The notes under the pieces: model-generated
The model's database searches: none
Seen by the model: the letters and a program-made list of their open reading frames with translations, nothing else
What the model was told of the DNA's origin: nothing
Assembly (NCBI GenBank): GCA_025356435.1
Contig: JANXSY010000237.1
Location: 1-46,835, forward strand
Source of the DNA: Isosphaeraceae bacterium
GTDB taxonomy: Bacteria > Planctomycetota > Planctomycetia > Isosphaerales > Isosphaeraceae
Length of the DNA: 46,835 nt
Direction: 5' to 3'
Shown: one piece after another, positions 1 through 7,998 of the stretch
How the letters are laid out: every line of letters starts with the position of its first letter
Position numbering within the stretch: the stretch's first letter is position 1
Position numbers and translations under genes: made by a program

Positions 1-114
1 CCCGCAACTCCCCAGCCCACACCGGCACCTGCTCCGGCCGCAAGGCCCGCAACGCCCCAACCGGTCCCTGGTGCCCGGCCCGCGCCGCCGGCTGCGGAAC
101 CCAAGCCTCGATAA
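1..114 (+). CDS. C-terminal tail of a Pro/Ala-rich protein (5' end outside window)
   Basis: Frame 1 is open from the first base of the window to a TAA at 112-114 and encodes 37 residues made almost only of Pro, Ala, Thr, Gln and Arg. This composition is typical of a disordered C-terminal tail or cell-wall/periplasmic linker. There is no start codon in the window, so the gene begins to the left. A strong hairpin follows 25 bases after the stop and fits a gene end. Function cannot be assigned from the tail, and a chance open frame in GC-rich DNA is not excluded. Confidence 0.5.
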   Translation, partial: PATPQPTPAPAPAARPATPQPVPGARPAPPAAEPKPR

Positions 115-138
115 GACCAAGCGTTCATGCCGGTTCAA

Positions 139-177
139 CGGGCCTCGTCGGCGGGAGATTCCTGCGGACGAGGCCCG
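139..177 (+). terminator. Strong hairpin after the partial gene
   Basis: Two perfectly complementary 11-base arms (139-149, CGGGCCTCGTC, and 167-177) enclose a 17-base loop. No T-run follows, so it is a terminator-like or mRNA-stabilising hairpin rather than a textbook intrinsic terminator. It separates the partial gene ending at 114 from the gene starting at 339. Confidence 0.5.
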
Positions 178-338
178 GTTCTCCGGATATCGCGTTCGTT
201 TCTGGAAGTCGTGTCGCCGATCCAGGTGGCCAGGGGTCCATTCGGAATCACGGGACGCCCCTCAAACTTTTTCCGATGGTAAGGAGGAACGTTGTCGAAC
301 GCACCGTGATGAGCACCCTCGAAGCGGAGGACAGTCTG

Positions 339-1403
339 ATGACCACCGAGCGGCAGATCGAGGCGAACCGGGCCAATGCGTCGAAGTCGACGGGGCCAAG
401 AACGGTCGAGGGCAAAGAGCGGAGCAAGGTCAACGCCACGACTCACGGACTCGCGGGAGAGTCGACTTCGCTCGGCGCGGCGATGGCTGACGCCTTCGCG
501 ACCCGTCATGCCCAGTGGTCGGAGGAATTCCGGCCCGTCGGCGCTTCGGCCGACTTCGCCTTCGATCAGCTTATCGCCGCCTCAATCCGGCTCGAACAGT
601 GCGACCGCGCCCTCGACGGCGTCATCATCAACCACTCAACCCGCGCGGGGGCGTCGTGGGAAGACGACCGCAGGCTCGACGCTGCTGAACTCGCGTCGAA
701 GCTCGCCCACGACCCGCTCCTGATTTCGCGACGGCTCGCGGTGACGTTCTACGGCTGCGAACTCCTGCTGACTCTCTGGGGACGCCTCGGCGAATCACTG
801 CTGGCCAACCGCACATGGACCGATCAAGAGGCGTCACGCGCCCTTGACCTTCTCGGCATCCCGACCGACCTCCGTCGAGGCGCGACCCCGCTCGACCCAG
901 ACGACGACCTCTCGCCATTCCTCCACCTTCAGCGTGTCGCCACCGAGCAGTTTGAACGCCTGCAAGCGTCGATGCGGCGACTCGCCCCGGTCGACGCCCT
1001 CGACCGCGAGCAGGCTGAGGCGGGCGTTGTGGCGCTGCTCTCAAAGCCCGCACAGCTCCTGATGCGTTACGAACGCGATGCCTGGCGGCACTTCCGCGAG
1101 GCGACGAAGACGCTCCGCACACCGGCCCCCGAGCCCCTCGTCGAATCGAAGCCGGTCGCACAGCCCGTTGCGAAGCCGGTTGAGGTTCCGGTCGAGGTCG
1201 AAGAACCCGAGGACGACCCCGTTGTCGCCGAAGTCGGCAAGCGGATAAAGACCTACTATGCCGAGGTCGACGCCCGGCGTGCCCGCGCCTACGCTGCCGA
1301 AGAGGCGGCCTACCTCGCCGAAAGAGCGGCTTACAGCGAGGATGGGGCGGCCTACAGCGACGTTGACATCACGTCGACGCCGCCGTTGATGGCGCGGATC
1401 TGA
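339..1403 (+). CDS. Planctomycete paralogous-family hypothetical protein ('STGP..EGK..NA..HGL' N-terminus)
   Basis: 354 residues of unknown function. The start at 339 is chosen over ATGs at 276 and 309 because GGAGGA lies 7 bases upstream and the protein then begins MTTERQIEANRANASKSTGP, the conserved N-terminus of a hypothetical family I recall as multi-copy in planctomycetes. The basic N-terminal motif (about residues 4-40, ending N-A-T-T-H-G-L) is followed by a predicted helical region with a GCELL segment and a KPAQLLMRYERDA segment near residue 265. The C-terminal ~90 residues are low complexity: Pro/Val/Glu-rich, then Ala/Tyr/Glu-rich. A full-length homologue lies at 37218-38288 (356 residues). 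The N-terminal motif faintly resembles 'GNxNAxKHG' motifs of phage-associated proteins, but no function follows from that. Confidence 0.85.
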   Translation: MTTERQIEANRANASKSTGPRTVEGKERSKVNATTHGLAGESTSLGAAMADAFATRHAQWSEEFRPVGASADFAFDQLIAASIRLEQCDRALDGVIINHSTRAGASWEDDRRLDAAELASKLAHDPLLISRRLAVTFYGCELLLTLWGRLGESLLANRTWTDQEASRALDLLGIPTDLRRGATPLDPDDDLSPFLHLQRVATEQFERLQASMRRLAPVDALDREQAEAGVVALLSKPAQLLMRYERDAWRHFREATKTLRTPAPEPLVESKPVAQPVAKPVEVPVEVEEPEDDPVVAEVGKRIKTYYAEVDARRARAYAAEEAAYLAERAAYSEDGAAYSDVDITSTPPLMARI

Positions 1404-1625
1404 CGGATCAACTGTTTCGACAGAGACCATAGGAACGAGGAATGGGCCGTCCCGACGCCCCGCGGGGCAGGGCGTGTGGCAAGATGCGCCGAGACGATCG
1501 ATCGAGGCCCCCAGCCGTCATTTCAGGCCCATCGACCGGGGTCAGAACAACGATCAACGGATAACATCAACACTTTTTAAAAGATTATTTCACTCGGTGT
1601 CGGAACGAACCCAATGTCCGCCCGG
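1404..1625. other. Convergent intergenic region with GC palindrome and AT-rich patch
   Basis: This region separates two gene ends facing each other. It holds a perfect 12-base palindrome GCCCCGCGGGGC at 1457-1468 and a markedly AT-rich stretch at about 1558-1592, including a TTTTTAAAA core. The combination could serve as a bidirectional transcription end. I see no ORF with a credible start or ribosome binding site. Confidence 0.3.
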
Positions 1626-2516
1626 TCAGGGGAAGAGACCGGCCTCTTCAGCGGCTTCGACGACCCGGAGGGCGGTCGCGAGGTCGAGCGAGCGGAGCGG
1701 GGCGGGGAGCATCCGGTCGAGGAAGCCTCGATGTCGGCAGAGGGCTTCGAGGCAGGCGAGCATCGGGCCGAAGGTCGTCGTCCGCGCCACCCGGTTGAAC
1801 CGGGCCTGGAGCCTTGACGATCGCTCGGCGTCGTTGGCTCGCGCGGCGGCCCAGATCGCCACGGCCAGCTCAGGCAGGGGGTTTGAGAGGCTGTTCACGA
1901 AGCCGTCGGCACCAAGGTCGGTGGCTGGGCCGATCAGGTCGGTCCCCTGGAGATAGCTGAAATTCTGCCGCCTGCGCTCTTCAGCCGTCCAGTCGAGCGT
2001 TCGCGTCAGGGTCGAGATCACGTCCTTGCAGCCGACGATCCGGGGGTGATCGGCCAGCTCGCGAAGGTGGGCGAAGCTCAGTTGGTTCGAGACCCAGGGG
2101 GCGTTATAGATGATGAGCGGCTTCGCCAGGCGGTCGGCCAACGCGGTGAAGTAGTCAACCACCTCGCCGGAGGTCATCGGCTGATACCAGGGGGGCAGGG
2201 CGGCGTAATAGTCGTAAGGCATTTCATCAAAACGACTTGCGCGGTCCAGCGTGCGGGCGGTGCCCATGTCGGAGACGTTGAGAACGAGCGGGACGCGCCC
2301 GGCGGCGGTATCGGCCGCAGCCCTGGCGATCGTTGGCCAGAGGTCGTCGGGCAGGAGGTCGAACCGAGCGGTCGTGCCGAGTATCCAGAGCCCGTGGACC
2401 CCGGCCTTGATCTGGTGGTCAACGAGCCGTTCCAGGGCGGGGATGTCGATCGACTCGTCGGGCCGCAGCGGGGTCGGCAGGGGCGGGACAATCCCGTGCA
2501 GGCGAGGCAGTTCCAT
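1626..2516 (-). CDS. DapA/NanA-superfamily aldolase (dihydrodipicolinate synthase family), substrate unknown
   Basis: 296 residues, the usual length of the family, which forms a Schiff base between a lysine and a 2-keto acid inside a TIM barrel. Visible hallmarks are the N-terminal GIVPPLPTP segment, GTT at 47-49, the Tyr of a YNAP motif (Y137) and the Schiff-base lysine in GCKD (K164). Two things depart from true DapA: the canonical GTTGE is replaced by GTTARF, and the arginine of YNxPxR is missing (YNAPWV). I therefore infer an aldolase or lyase acting on another keto acid, not lysine biosynthesis. It stands alone on the minus strand, with GGAG about 10 bases before the ATG. Confidence 0.85.
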   Translation of the reverse strand: MELPRLHGIVPPLPTPLRPDESIDIPALERLVDHQIKAGVHGLWILGTTARFDLLPDDLWPTIARAAADTAAGRVPLVLNVSDMGTARTLDRASRFDEMPYDYYAALPPWYQPMTSGEVVDYFTALADRLAKPLIIYNAPWVSNQLSFAHLRELADHPRIVGCKDVISTLTRTLDWTAEERRRQNFSYLQGTDLIGPATDLGADGFVNSLSNPLPELAVAIWAAARANDAERSSRLQARFNRVARTTTFGPMLACLEALCRHRGFLDRMLPAPLRSLDLATALRVVEAAEEAGLFP

Positions 2517-2818
2517 CGAGGGTCGGCTCCAGGCGATTTGTGGCCATGTGTTGAGTGAGGCGACCGTCCTGACGAATGGATCGGAGTCGAACCAGTATGC
2601 CGGATTCGGCGTTCGGAATCCAACAGGGGCGACAATCCGCGCGGTTGTTCCGGATTTGACTCATGAAGGGCCGGAACCCGTGCCGATGAGAGGGATGCTG
2701 GTCGGGAGGTCGAGGCCCCGCGGTTTATGGTCCTCGTCCCGTCGCCCTGTCTGGAATGCCTCGGCAACGCCCCCCGATCGGGAGGCCAAACCGGAGCACG
2801 CACGGAGGAGGAGATCCG
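2517..2818. other. Divergent intergenic region between the aldolase and a small ORF
   Basis: About 300 bases without a credible gene. It contains a weak minus-strand promoter candidate (annotated separately), a 7-base inverted repeat GTTCCGG/CCGGAAC around 2646-2676 and a palindrome CCCGATCGGG at 2773-2782. No coding signal with a ribosome binding site was found. Confidence 0.4.
2594..2623 (-). promoter_or_regulatory. Candidate sigma70-like promoter for the aldolase gene
   Basis: Read on the minus strand: TTGGAT (2618-2623), an 18-base spacer, then CATACT (2594-2599). It lies about 80 bases upstream of the aldolase start. Both hexamers match the consensus only in part. Confidence 0.3.
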
Positions 2819-3046
2819 ATGGCCACCGCACGACTTCGCGTGTATCCTTACCCCGACGATCAGGCCCCGGTCGAGGACCACAGCCCGGCTGTGCCGGTGC
2901 GACTGGCTGACCTCTATCCGCTGCTGGCGCAGGCGTATCGCGACAACTACGTCTGGCTGCGTGACTTCGAGAACGACGAACTGCTCGTCGGCAAAGATCT
3001 CTACGAGGTCATCCGCGCGTTCTCCGACTGTCGCCCTTCGGCCTGA
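2819..3046 (+). CDS. Small hypothetical protein (75 aa)
   Basis: 75 residues beginning MATARLRVYPYPDD. The start is set by a purine-rich GGAGGAGGAG element directly upstream; an ATG at 2756 in the same frame lacks this. The second half (AYRDNYVWLRDFENDELLVGKDLYEVI) is rich in acidic and aromatic residues and looks like a compact helical domain. There is no membrane segment, signal peptide or cysteine. I do not recognise the family. The strong ribosome binding site and balanced composition argue for a real gene, perhaps co-expressed with the STAS-domain gene 120 bases downstream. Confidence 0.65.
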   Translation: MATARLRVYPYPDDQAPVEDHSPAVPVRLADLYPLLAQAYRDNYVWLRDFENDELLVGKDLYEVIRAFSDCRPSA

Positions 3047-3166
3047 CTGAAGAACCAAATCCACAGCCCCGAGATTGCCCTTGCCGATTGCCGGCCCCGT
3101 GTCCTACTGTGAATAGACACATCCGATCCTTCGCACCGACACAGACCAGACCGGGGCCAACCCCTG

Positions 3167-3550
3167 ATGAACACCACTGACTCCACGGATACCATCGACG
3201 CCTTCACCATCGAGCGGCACGGCGAGCTGACCATCGTCACGGCGACGCCAGCGCTGGAGTCGGTGGGCCTGGGGCTCGAAATACTCGCCGCGAAGCTAAT
3301 CGTGGAGCCGCTGAAGGGCGAGGTCGAGCCGATCCTTCTCTTCGACCTAAGTCAGGTCACTTACTTCGGCTCGGTCTTCCTGGCGGTGATGATCCGCTGC
3401 TGGAAGATCGTACTCTCGAAGAGCGGGACAATGGGGCTCTCGGGCGTGTCAAGTCATGCCCGCGAGCTGCTCCATTTCACCTCGCTTGACCAGGCCTGGC
3501 CAATCTATAACGACCGCCGCGAGGCCATCGACGCACTCCTGCCAGAATAA
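3167..3550 (+). CDS. STAS-domain protein (anti-sigma factor antagonist-like)
   Basis: 127 residues forming a single STAS-like domain. It has the pattern of N-terminal strands, the hydrophobic LLFDLSQVTYFGSVFLAVMI core, a helix, then a strand and C-terminal helix. In anti-anti-sigma factors a Ser in the D-S-S-G loop is phosphorylated by a partner kinase. Here that loop reads F-G-S-V, so a Ser is kept but the preceding Asp is Gly. Planctomycetes carry many free-standing STAS proteins working with serine kinases and PP2C phosphatases; no such partner is adjacent. The ribosome binding site is weak. A role in partner-switching signalling is inferred from the fold only. Confidence 0.75.
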   Translation: MNTTDSTDTIDAFTIERHGELTIVTATPALESVGLGLEILAAKLIVEPLKGEVEPILLFDLSQVTYFGSVFLAVMIRCWKIVLSKSGTMGLSGVSSHARELLHFTSLDQAWPIYNDRREAIDALLPE

Positions 3551-3701
3551 CCTGCGCGGTGCCCACGCCCGCTCCTTATTTGTTCGTTCGCGCGACCCGT
3601 TGACAGGCGGGTCGCGTCGTCCGATGATGATTCAGAGGCTCACCCCTCTTCGACGACCGCCTGGGTCGATCAATGGGGGACGCTGCCCGCCGGAGCCGAA
3701 A

Positions 3702-4649
3702 TTGGGTATCTACGACCGCGAGTATTATCGCGAGAAGACACGCGGTTCCGGCTTCTTCTCCGGTGTGGCCCCTGCCTGCAAGGCCATCATCGCGATCAAC
3801 CTCGGCCTCTTCGTCATGGGGACATTCCTCAACGAAGACAACATCCTCGAGCGTTGGTTCGGCGCGACAAGTGTCGAGATCTTCCAGCACGGCCAGGTCT
3901 GGCGGCTGCTCTCCGCGACCTTCCTCCACGAGCCGCATACGCTCTTCCACATTGCGTTCAACATGCTGTTCCTCTGGATGGTCGGCCGTGAGATGGAGGC
4001 GTTCTACGGAACCAAAGAGTTCACCTGGCTCTATCTCTCGGCAGCGGTGGTCAGCACGCTCTGCTGGGCTCTGGTCAACTACGTCCGAGGCCGCCAGGGG
4101 ATGATGATCGGCGCTTCAGGCGCAGTGATGGCGGTTGTTGCCGTCTACACCTTCTATTATCCAAAACGTGAAGTGATCTTCTTCATCTTCCCCGTGGAGA
4201 TGCGGCTGCTGCTTGGCATCTATGTCGTAAGCGACGCCTTGCAGCTCTTCGGCCGGTCGAACGAGCCGATCGCCTTCGCCGCACACCTGGGGGGGGTTGC
4301 TTATGCCTTCGCCTTCAAGTCGCTCGACTTGCGGCTCAAGCACCTCCGAGAGTTCCTGCCCAAGTCAGGCCCGAAACTGCGACTCGTCCACCCTCCCGAC
4401 CCGCCGACCCGAGAGGTCCCTAAGAGCCGGCCGACGGTGAACGCCGGGCCAACCTGGTCGCCCAGCGCGGCAATGTCGACAAGGCCCGCACCAACGGTGG
4501 TCGTCTCGGAGGAGTCGCTCGAAGCCCGGCTCGACGAGATCCTCGTTAAGATCGCCAGCCAGGGCCGAGACAGCCTGACCGACGAGGAGAAACGCATCCT
4601 CGAAGAGGCCAGCCGACGCGCCCGCAACCGTCGGGGCGGCCGAGTCTGA
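3702..4649 (+). CDS. Rhomboid-family intramembrane serine protease
   Basis: 315 residues if translation starts at TTG 3702, preceded by GGAG with a 6-base spacer; the product then begins M-G-I-Y-D-R-E-Y-Y, a start I associate with planctomycete rhomboids. An upstream in-frame ATG at 3624 would add 26 unlikely residues. The six-helix core contains HIAFN (H83, N87), the catalytic serine in GASG (S139) and the catalytic histidine in AAHLGG (H195). It would cleave membrane proteins within the bilayer. The C-terminal ~110 residues are cytoplasmic: a Pro-rich linker, then a helical tail (LDEILVKI... SLTDEEKRIL) of the type often found on these proteins (DUF6576-like). The stop overlaps the next start by one base (TGATG). 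Confidence 0.88.
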   Translation: MGIYDREYYREKTRGSGFFSGVAPACKAIIAINLGLFVMGTFLNEDNILERWFGATSVEIFQHGQVWRLLSATFLHEPHTLFHIAFNMLFLWMVGREMEAFYGTKEFTWLYLSAAVVSTLCWALVNYVRGRQGMMIGASGAVMAVVAVYTFYYPKREVIFFIFPVEMRLLLGIYVVSDALQLFGRSNEPIAFAAHLGGVAYAFAFKSLDLRLKHLREFLPKSGPKLRLVHPPDPPTREVPKSRPTVNAGPTWSPSAAMSTRPAPTVVVSEESLEARLDEILVKIASQGRDSLTDEEKRILEEASRRARNRRGGRV

Positions 4650-5119
4650 TGCCGATCCTCGTCCGCGACGCCCGAGCCGATGACCTCGCTCCGATCGTTG
4701 CATTCAACGCCCTCCTCGCCCTCGAAACCGAGCACAAGACGCTCGATCCCGAGGTGCTCGCGAAGGGAGTCGCCCGCGCCCTGGCCGATCCCGAGCGGCT
4801 CCGTTACTGGGTGGCGATCGACGATGAATCCGACCGGGTTGTCGGCCAGGTTGCCACCTCCCGAGAGTGGAGCGACTGGCGAGACGGCTGGATCTGGTGG
4901 TTCCAGTCGGTCTTCGTCGACGCTGACTTCCGGGGCCGGGGCGTCTTCCGACGCCTTCACGCCCACGTCAGAGACCTCGCGCGTGCCGATCCCGAAGTCA
5001 TCGGCCTGCGGCTTTACGTCGAAGTCTCGAACCACACGGCCCGCAACACCTACCTCGCCCTCGGGATGCAGCCCGGCGGCTATGACGTTCTGGAAGAGTT
5101 GTGGATCGGTCGCCGATAG
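4649..5119 (+). CDS. GNAT-family N-acetyltransferase
   Basis: 156 residues with the GNAT fold: N-terminal RDARADDLAPIVAFN strand-helix, a central WIWWFQSVFVDADFRGRGVFRRL block containing the acetyl-CoA pyrophosphate-binding R-G-R-G-V loop (motif A), and a C-terminal LYVEVSNHTARNTYLALGM segment typical of motif B. It transfers an acetyl group from acetyl-CoA to an amine; the substrate cannot be told from sequence. The ATG shares a base with the stop codon of the rhomboid gene, so the two are probably translated together, though a functional link is not established. It is convergent with trpD, only 7 bases away. Confidence 0.88.
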   Translation: MPILVRDARADDLAPIVAFNALLALETEHKTLDPEVLAKGVARALADPERLRYWVAIDDESDRVVGQVATSREWSDWRDGWIWWFQSVFVDADFRGRGVFRRLHAHVRDLARADPEVIGLRLYVEVSNHTARNTYLALGMQPGGYDVLEELWIGRR

Positions 5120-5126
5120 ACCGGCC

Positions 5127-6179
5127 TTACGAGAGATCAGGAACCGCTTGTCGGTTCATTTCCCGCCAGCGACGCAGGTGGTTGGCGGCCCGACCTGAGT
5201 CCACCGTCTCGGTGACCAGCCTCACGCCTTCGGCCAGCGTACCAACCCGTCCAGCCACAAGCAGGCCTGCGGCGGCGTTTGCGAAGACCGACGATCGAAC
5301 CGCGCCGGGCTGGCCGTCGAGGAAGGATCGCAGTCGGGCTGCGCTCTCGGACGGGCCGGAGACGCGGAGTTCGTCGGCGAGGACAGCGGGTAGGCCGAAG
5401 TCTTCGGGCGTCCAGGTCTGTTCCGAGATGATCCCCGCCTCGACCCAGAGGACGTGAGTCGCAGCCCCGAGGGTCACTTCGTCGAGGCCGTCGGCCCCCC
5501 GAACAACCGCCGCGCGTTGGGTGCCGAGCCGAACCAATGCCTCGGCGATCAGGCGTCCCTGCCGCTCGCCGGGGACGCCGACAAGCTGATAATCGGGCCG
5601 AGCGGGGTTGGCAAGCGGACCGATCAGGTTGAACAGGGTCCTGAAGGGCAACTGGCGACGCACCGGCGCGGCATGACGGAGCGCGGGGTGAAACCTTGGG
5701 GCATAGAGGAAGGTCAGACCTAGCTCCTTCAGGCACGCTCTTAGTCGATCAATCGGGGCCTCGATGTCGATCCCAAGCTCGGTCAAGACCTCGGCGCTGC
5801 CCGAGTTGCCCGATGCCGAGCGATTGCCGTGCTTGGCGACAGCCACACCCGACGCGGCGACGACGATCGCGGTCGCGGTCGAGATGTTGACGGTGTTCGC
5901 CCCATCTCCGCCGGTGCCGCAGGTGTCGAGCAGGGCGGTTCGGCCGCTGGGTACGTCGCCCCAAGGTGCCATCCGCTCGCGGACGGCGCGGACTGCGCCG
6001 GCAAGCTCGTCGGGCGTCTCACCCTTGAGTCGGAGGGCGGTGAGCAAGGCGGCGAGGACAACTTCAGAGGCGTCACCCGCCATGACCGTGCTGACGGCGG
6101 CGTGGGCCTCAGACTCGGTCAGATCTCGACCGTCGGACACCCGGCCGAGGGCGTGGGAGAGGGGGTCGATCGCGGTCAA
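5127..6179 (-). CDS. trpD: Anthranilate phosphoribosyltransferase
   Basis: 350 residues, full length. The enzyme joins anthranilate to PRPP in the second step of tryptophan synthesis. Diagnostic motifs are GTGGDG (88-93) with the following NIST that binds PRPP, KHGNRSAS (116-123), and SGSAEVLTELGI. The usual KHGNRSVSS/SGSAD pattern is slightly altered (KHGNRSASGNSGSAE) but complete. Its ATG overlaps the htrA stop by four bases (ATGA), so it is very likely translated from the htrA transcript. No other trp gene and no attenuator or T-box is visible here, so its control appears separate from a classical trp operon. Confidence 0.95.
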   Translation of the reverse strand: MTAIDPLSHALGRVSDGRDLTESEAHAAVSTVMAGDASEVVLAALLTALRLKGETPDELAGAVRAVRERMAPWGDVPSGRTALLDTCGTGGDGANTVNISTATAIVVAASGVAVAKHGNRSASGNSGSAEVLTELGIDIEAPIDRLRACLKELGLTFLYAPRFHPALRHAAPVRRQLPFRTLFNLIGPLANPARPDYQLVGVPGERQGRLIAEALVRLGTQRAAVVRGADGLDEVTLGAATHVLWVEAGIISEQTWTPEDFGLPAVLADELRVSGPSESAARLRSFLDGQPGAVRSSVFANAAAGLLVAGRVGTLAEGVRLVTETVDSGRAANHLRRWREMNRQAVPDLS

Positions 6180-7735
6180 GGGAGTCTTACCTTGAAGGTC
6201 TCAACCGACCCTTCGACCAGCCGGCTAACCCCGATTTCGAGGTGGTCGCGTTCGGCCCGGGAGTTCAGCGCCTTGACGGCCGCTTCGGCGTCTCGGACTG
6301 CCTTGCCGCCGACCGAATGGATCACGTCGAGGGTCTTGAAATAGGTGTTGAGCGGGCTGTCGGGCTCGACCTTGGTGATGACCACGCCAGCGAGGTTCGC
6401 AGGCAGGCCCAGCTTGGGGCCGACGGTCGTGTCGAGCGTGATCAGTTCGAGGCCGAGTACGCTGAACGATCCTGAGTCGTCCTGGTTCGGGCGGCGAAGC
6501 AGGCCGTTCGGCGTCGGCATCGGACGCGACGGCCGGGGCGGTGAGGAGGCGAGGGTCAGGTCTTTGTCGGCGACCATGACCCGGATCGGCAACTCCTTGC
6601 GCTCCCGCCAGACGACCACCTCGGCGACGCGGCCAATCTGGGCCATCGAGACGAGATTGATCAGGTGATTGAGGTCGATCACGTCAGTGCCGTTGAACCG
6701 GAGGATCACGTCGCCGACGCGGACCCCTCCAATGGCGGCTGGCGACGCCTTATCGACCGAGTCGACCCAGGCCCCTCGCGGGCGTTCAAGGCCCAGGGCC
6801 ACAGCGCTCTCGGCGACGAACTCGGGCTGGAGCTTCACCCCGAGGGCACCGCGACTCACCTTGCCGCTGTTGATCAACGCGTTCATGATCCATCGGGCGA
6901 GGTTGATCGGGATGCTGAATCCGACCCCTTCGTTGCCACCGCCGTTTGAGAGGATTGCAATGTTGAGGCCGATGACCTCGCCCTTCATGTTGACGAGCGG
7001 TCCACCCGAGTTGCCGGGGTTGATCGCGGCGTCGGTCTGAAGGAAGTCTTGGTTCTCGACCCCCGCCTTTTCGAGGTCGGCCTCGTGGCGGCCCCGGCCG
7101 CTGATAATCCCCTGGCTCACCGAATGGGTGAGGCCGAACGGGCTGCCGATCGCCATGACCCATGAGCCCACGACCACTCGGTCGCTATCTCCGAGCCGCG
7201 CGGCGGGAAGGTCGTCGCGGCCGAGCTTGAGGACGGCGATGTCGGCCCGGCTATCGGACCAGAGGCGTTCGGGTCGGAGGGCGCGGCCGTCGTTGAGGTA
7301 AATCTGGATATCTTCGGCCGTCGCGTTGGCAACGACGTGGTTGTTGGTCAGGACATACAGCCCCTTGCCCCCCTCGCTCCGGACGATCACACCCGAGCCG
7401 GTCTCCTCGAAGTCATGGGCACGGCGATCATCTTCCTTGCGTCCGACCTTGTGGGCCACGATATGCACGACCGAAGGCGAGACCGCCTTGGCGACCATCT
7501 CAAACGTGCGGTTGACGTGTTCGAACTGGGCATACTGGCGGTCAAGCTGTTCGTAGATCGACGCCTCGCCACGTGCCTGGGCAACGTTGGGATCGGCGGG
7601 GGTGGTCACGGGAGCCTTCGCCGCCGGTTGATCCTGGGCGGAGAGCGGGAGGCTGCCGCGATTCAGGTTCAATCCGAGCAGGAGTCCGACCGCCAGCGTC
7701 GCGGCGAGGAGGATGGGCGAGTTGTTGCGGGACAT
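6176..7735 (-). CDS. HtrA/DegP-type serine protease with two PDZ domains
   Basis: 519 residues. An N-terminal hydrophobic segment (about 8-22) is a signal peptide or membrane anchor. A trypsin-like domain follows with the full catalytic triad: H133 in TNNHVV, D165 in ADIAVLK and S243 in GNSGG. The first PDZ domain spans about 290-385. After a Ser/Pro-rich linker, a second PDZ-like domain (about 415-519, with GVVITKVEPDSPL) follows. The protein should act in the periplasm as a protease-chaperone for damaged proteins. The ATG at 7735 is chosen because the frame upstream is arginine-rich non-coding sequence and a promoter lies about 75 bases before it. It is coupled to trpD downstream. Confidence 0.93.
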   Translation of the reverse strand: MSRNNSPILLAATLAVGLLLGLNLNRGSLPLSAQDQPAAKAPVTTPADPNVAQARGEASIYEQLDRQYAQFEHVNRTFEMVAKAVSPSVVHIVAHKVGRKEDDRRAHDFEETGSGVIVRSEGGKGLYVLTNNHVVANATAEDIQIYLNDGRALRPERLWSDSRADIAVLKLGRDDLPAARLGDSDRVVVGSWVMAIGSPFGLTHSVSQGIISGRGRHEADLEKAGVENQDFLQTDAAINPGNSGGPLVNMKGEVIGLNIAILSNGGGNEGVGFSIPINLARWIMNALINSGKVSRGALGVKLQPEFVAESAVALGLERPRGAWVDSVDKASPAAIGGVRVGDVILRFNGTDVIDLNHLINLVSMAQIGRVAEVVVWRERKELPIRVMVADKDLTLASSPPRPSRPMPTPNGLLRRPNQDDSGSFSVLGLELITLDTTVGPKLGLPANLAGVVITKVEPDSPLNTYFKTLDVIHSVGGKAVRDAEAAVKALNSRAERDHLEIGVSRLVEGSVETFKVRLP

Positions 7736-7816
7736 GTTCGGCCAGTCTCCACGCCTTGGCGGAGGGAGGGCGCGGCGAACCACGCCGGACCGGCCGGTGG
7801 GTCTACCGCTCGCGTC

Positions 7817-7846
7817 AGTATACCCGCCGTTTCGTCGGGAAGTCAA
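7817..7846 (-). promoter_or_regulatory. Near-consensus sigma70-type promoter for htrA-trpD
   Basis: On the minus strand TTGACT (7841-7846) is followed after 18 bases by TATACT (7817-7822). Five of six bases match consensus in each box. The predicted transcript would start near 7810, leaving a leader of about 75 bases before the htrA ATG. I see no sigma-E type motif. Confidence 0.7.
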
Positions 7847-7872
7847 AAAGACCGGGTCGGGTCGCAGGAGGA

Positions 7873-7902
7873 TTGCCTCGTCAGAAATCCTTGGGATATC
7901 TC
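7873..7902 (+). promoter_or_regulatory. Weak plus-strand promoter candidate
   Basis: TTGCCT (7873-7878), an 18-base spacer and TATCTC (7897-7902) point towards the small membrane protein gene at 8135. It lies just upstream of the htrA promoter in the divergent region, but match quality is only moderate. Confidence 0.25.
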
Positions 7903-7998
7903 GGTTGGCCCTGATTTTTGAGCCGGTTGAGGAACGGGTCGACCGTCGCCCGCCCAAAGCCCCTACGCGGTGCCGATCCCGACGCCTAGAATGGTGTT

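Noticed and set aside
5120-6200. Tryptophan attenuator or T-box near trpD
   Set aside because: trpD begins inside the htrA stop codon, leaving no leader; no run of Trp codons or T-box sequence is upstream of htrA either.
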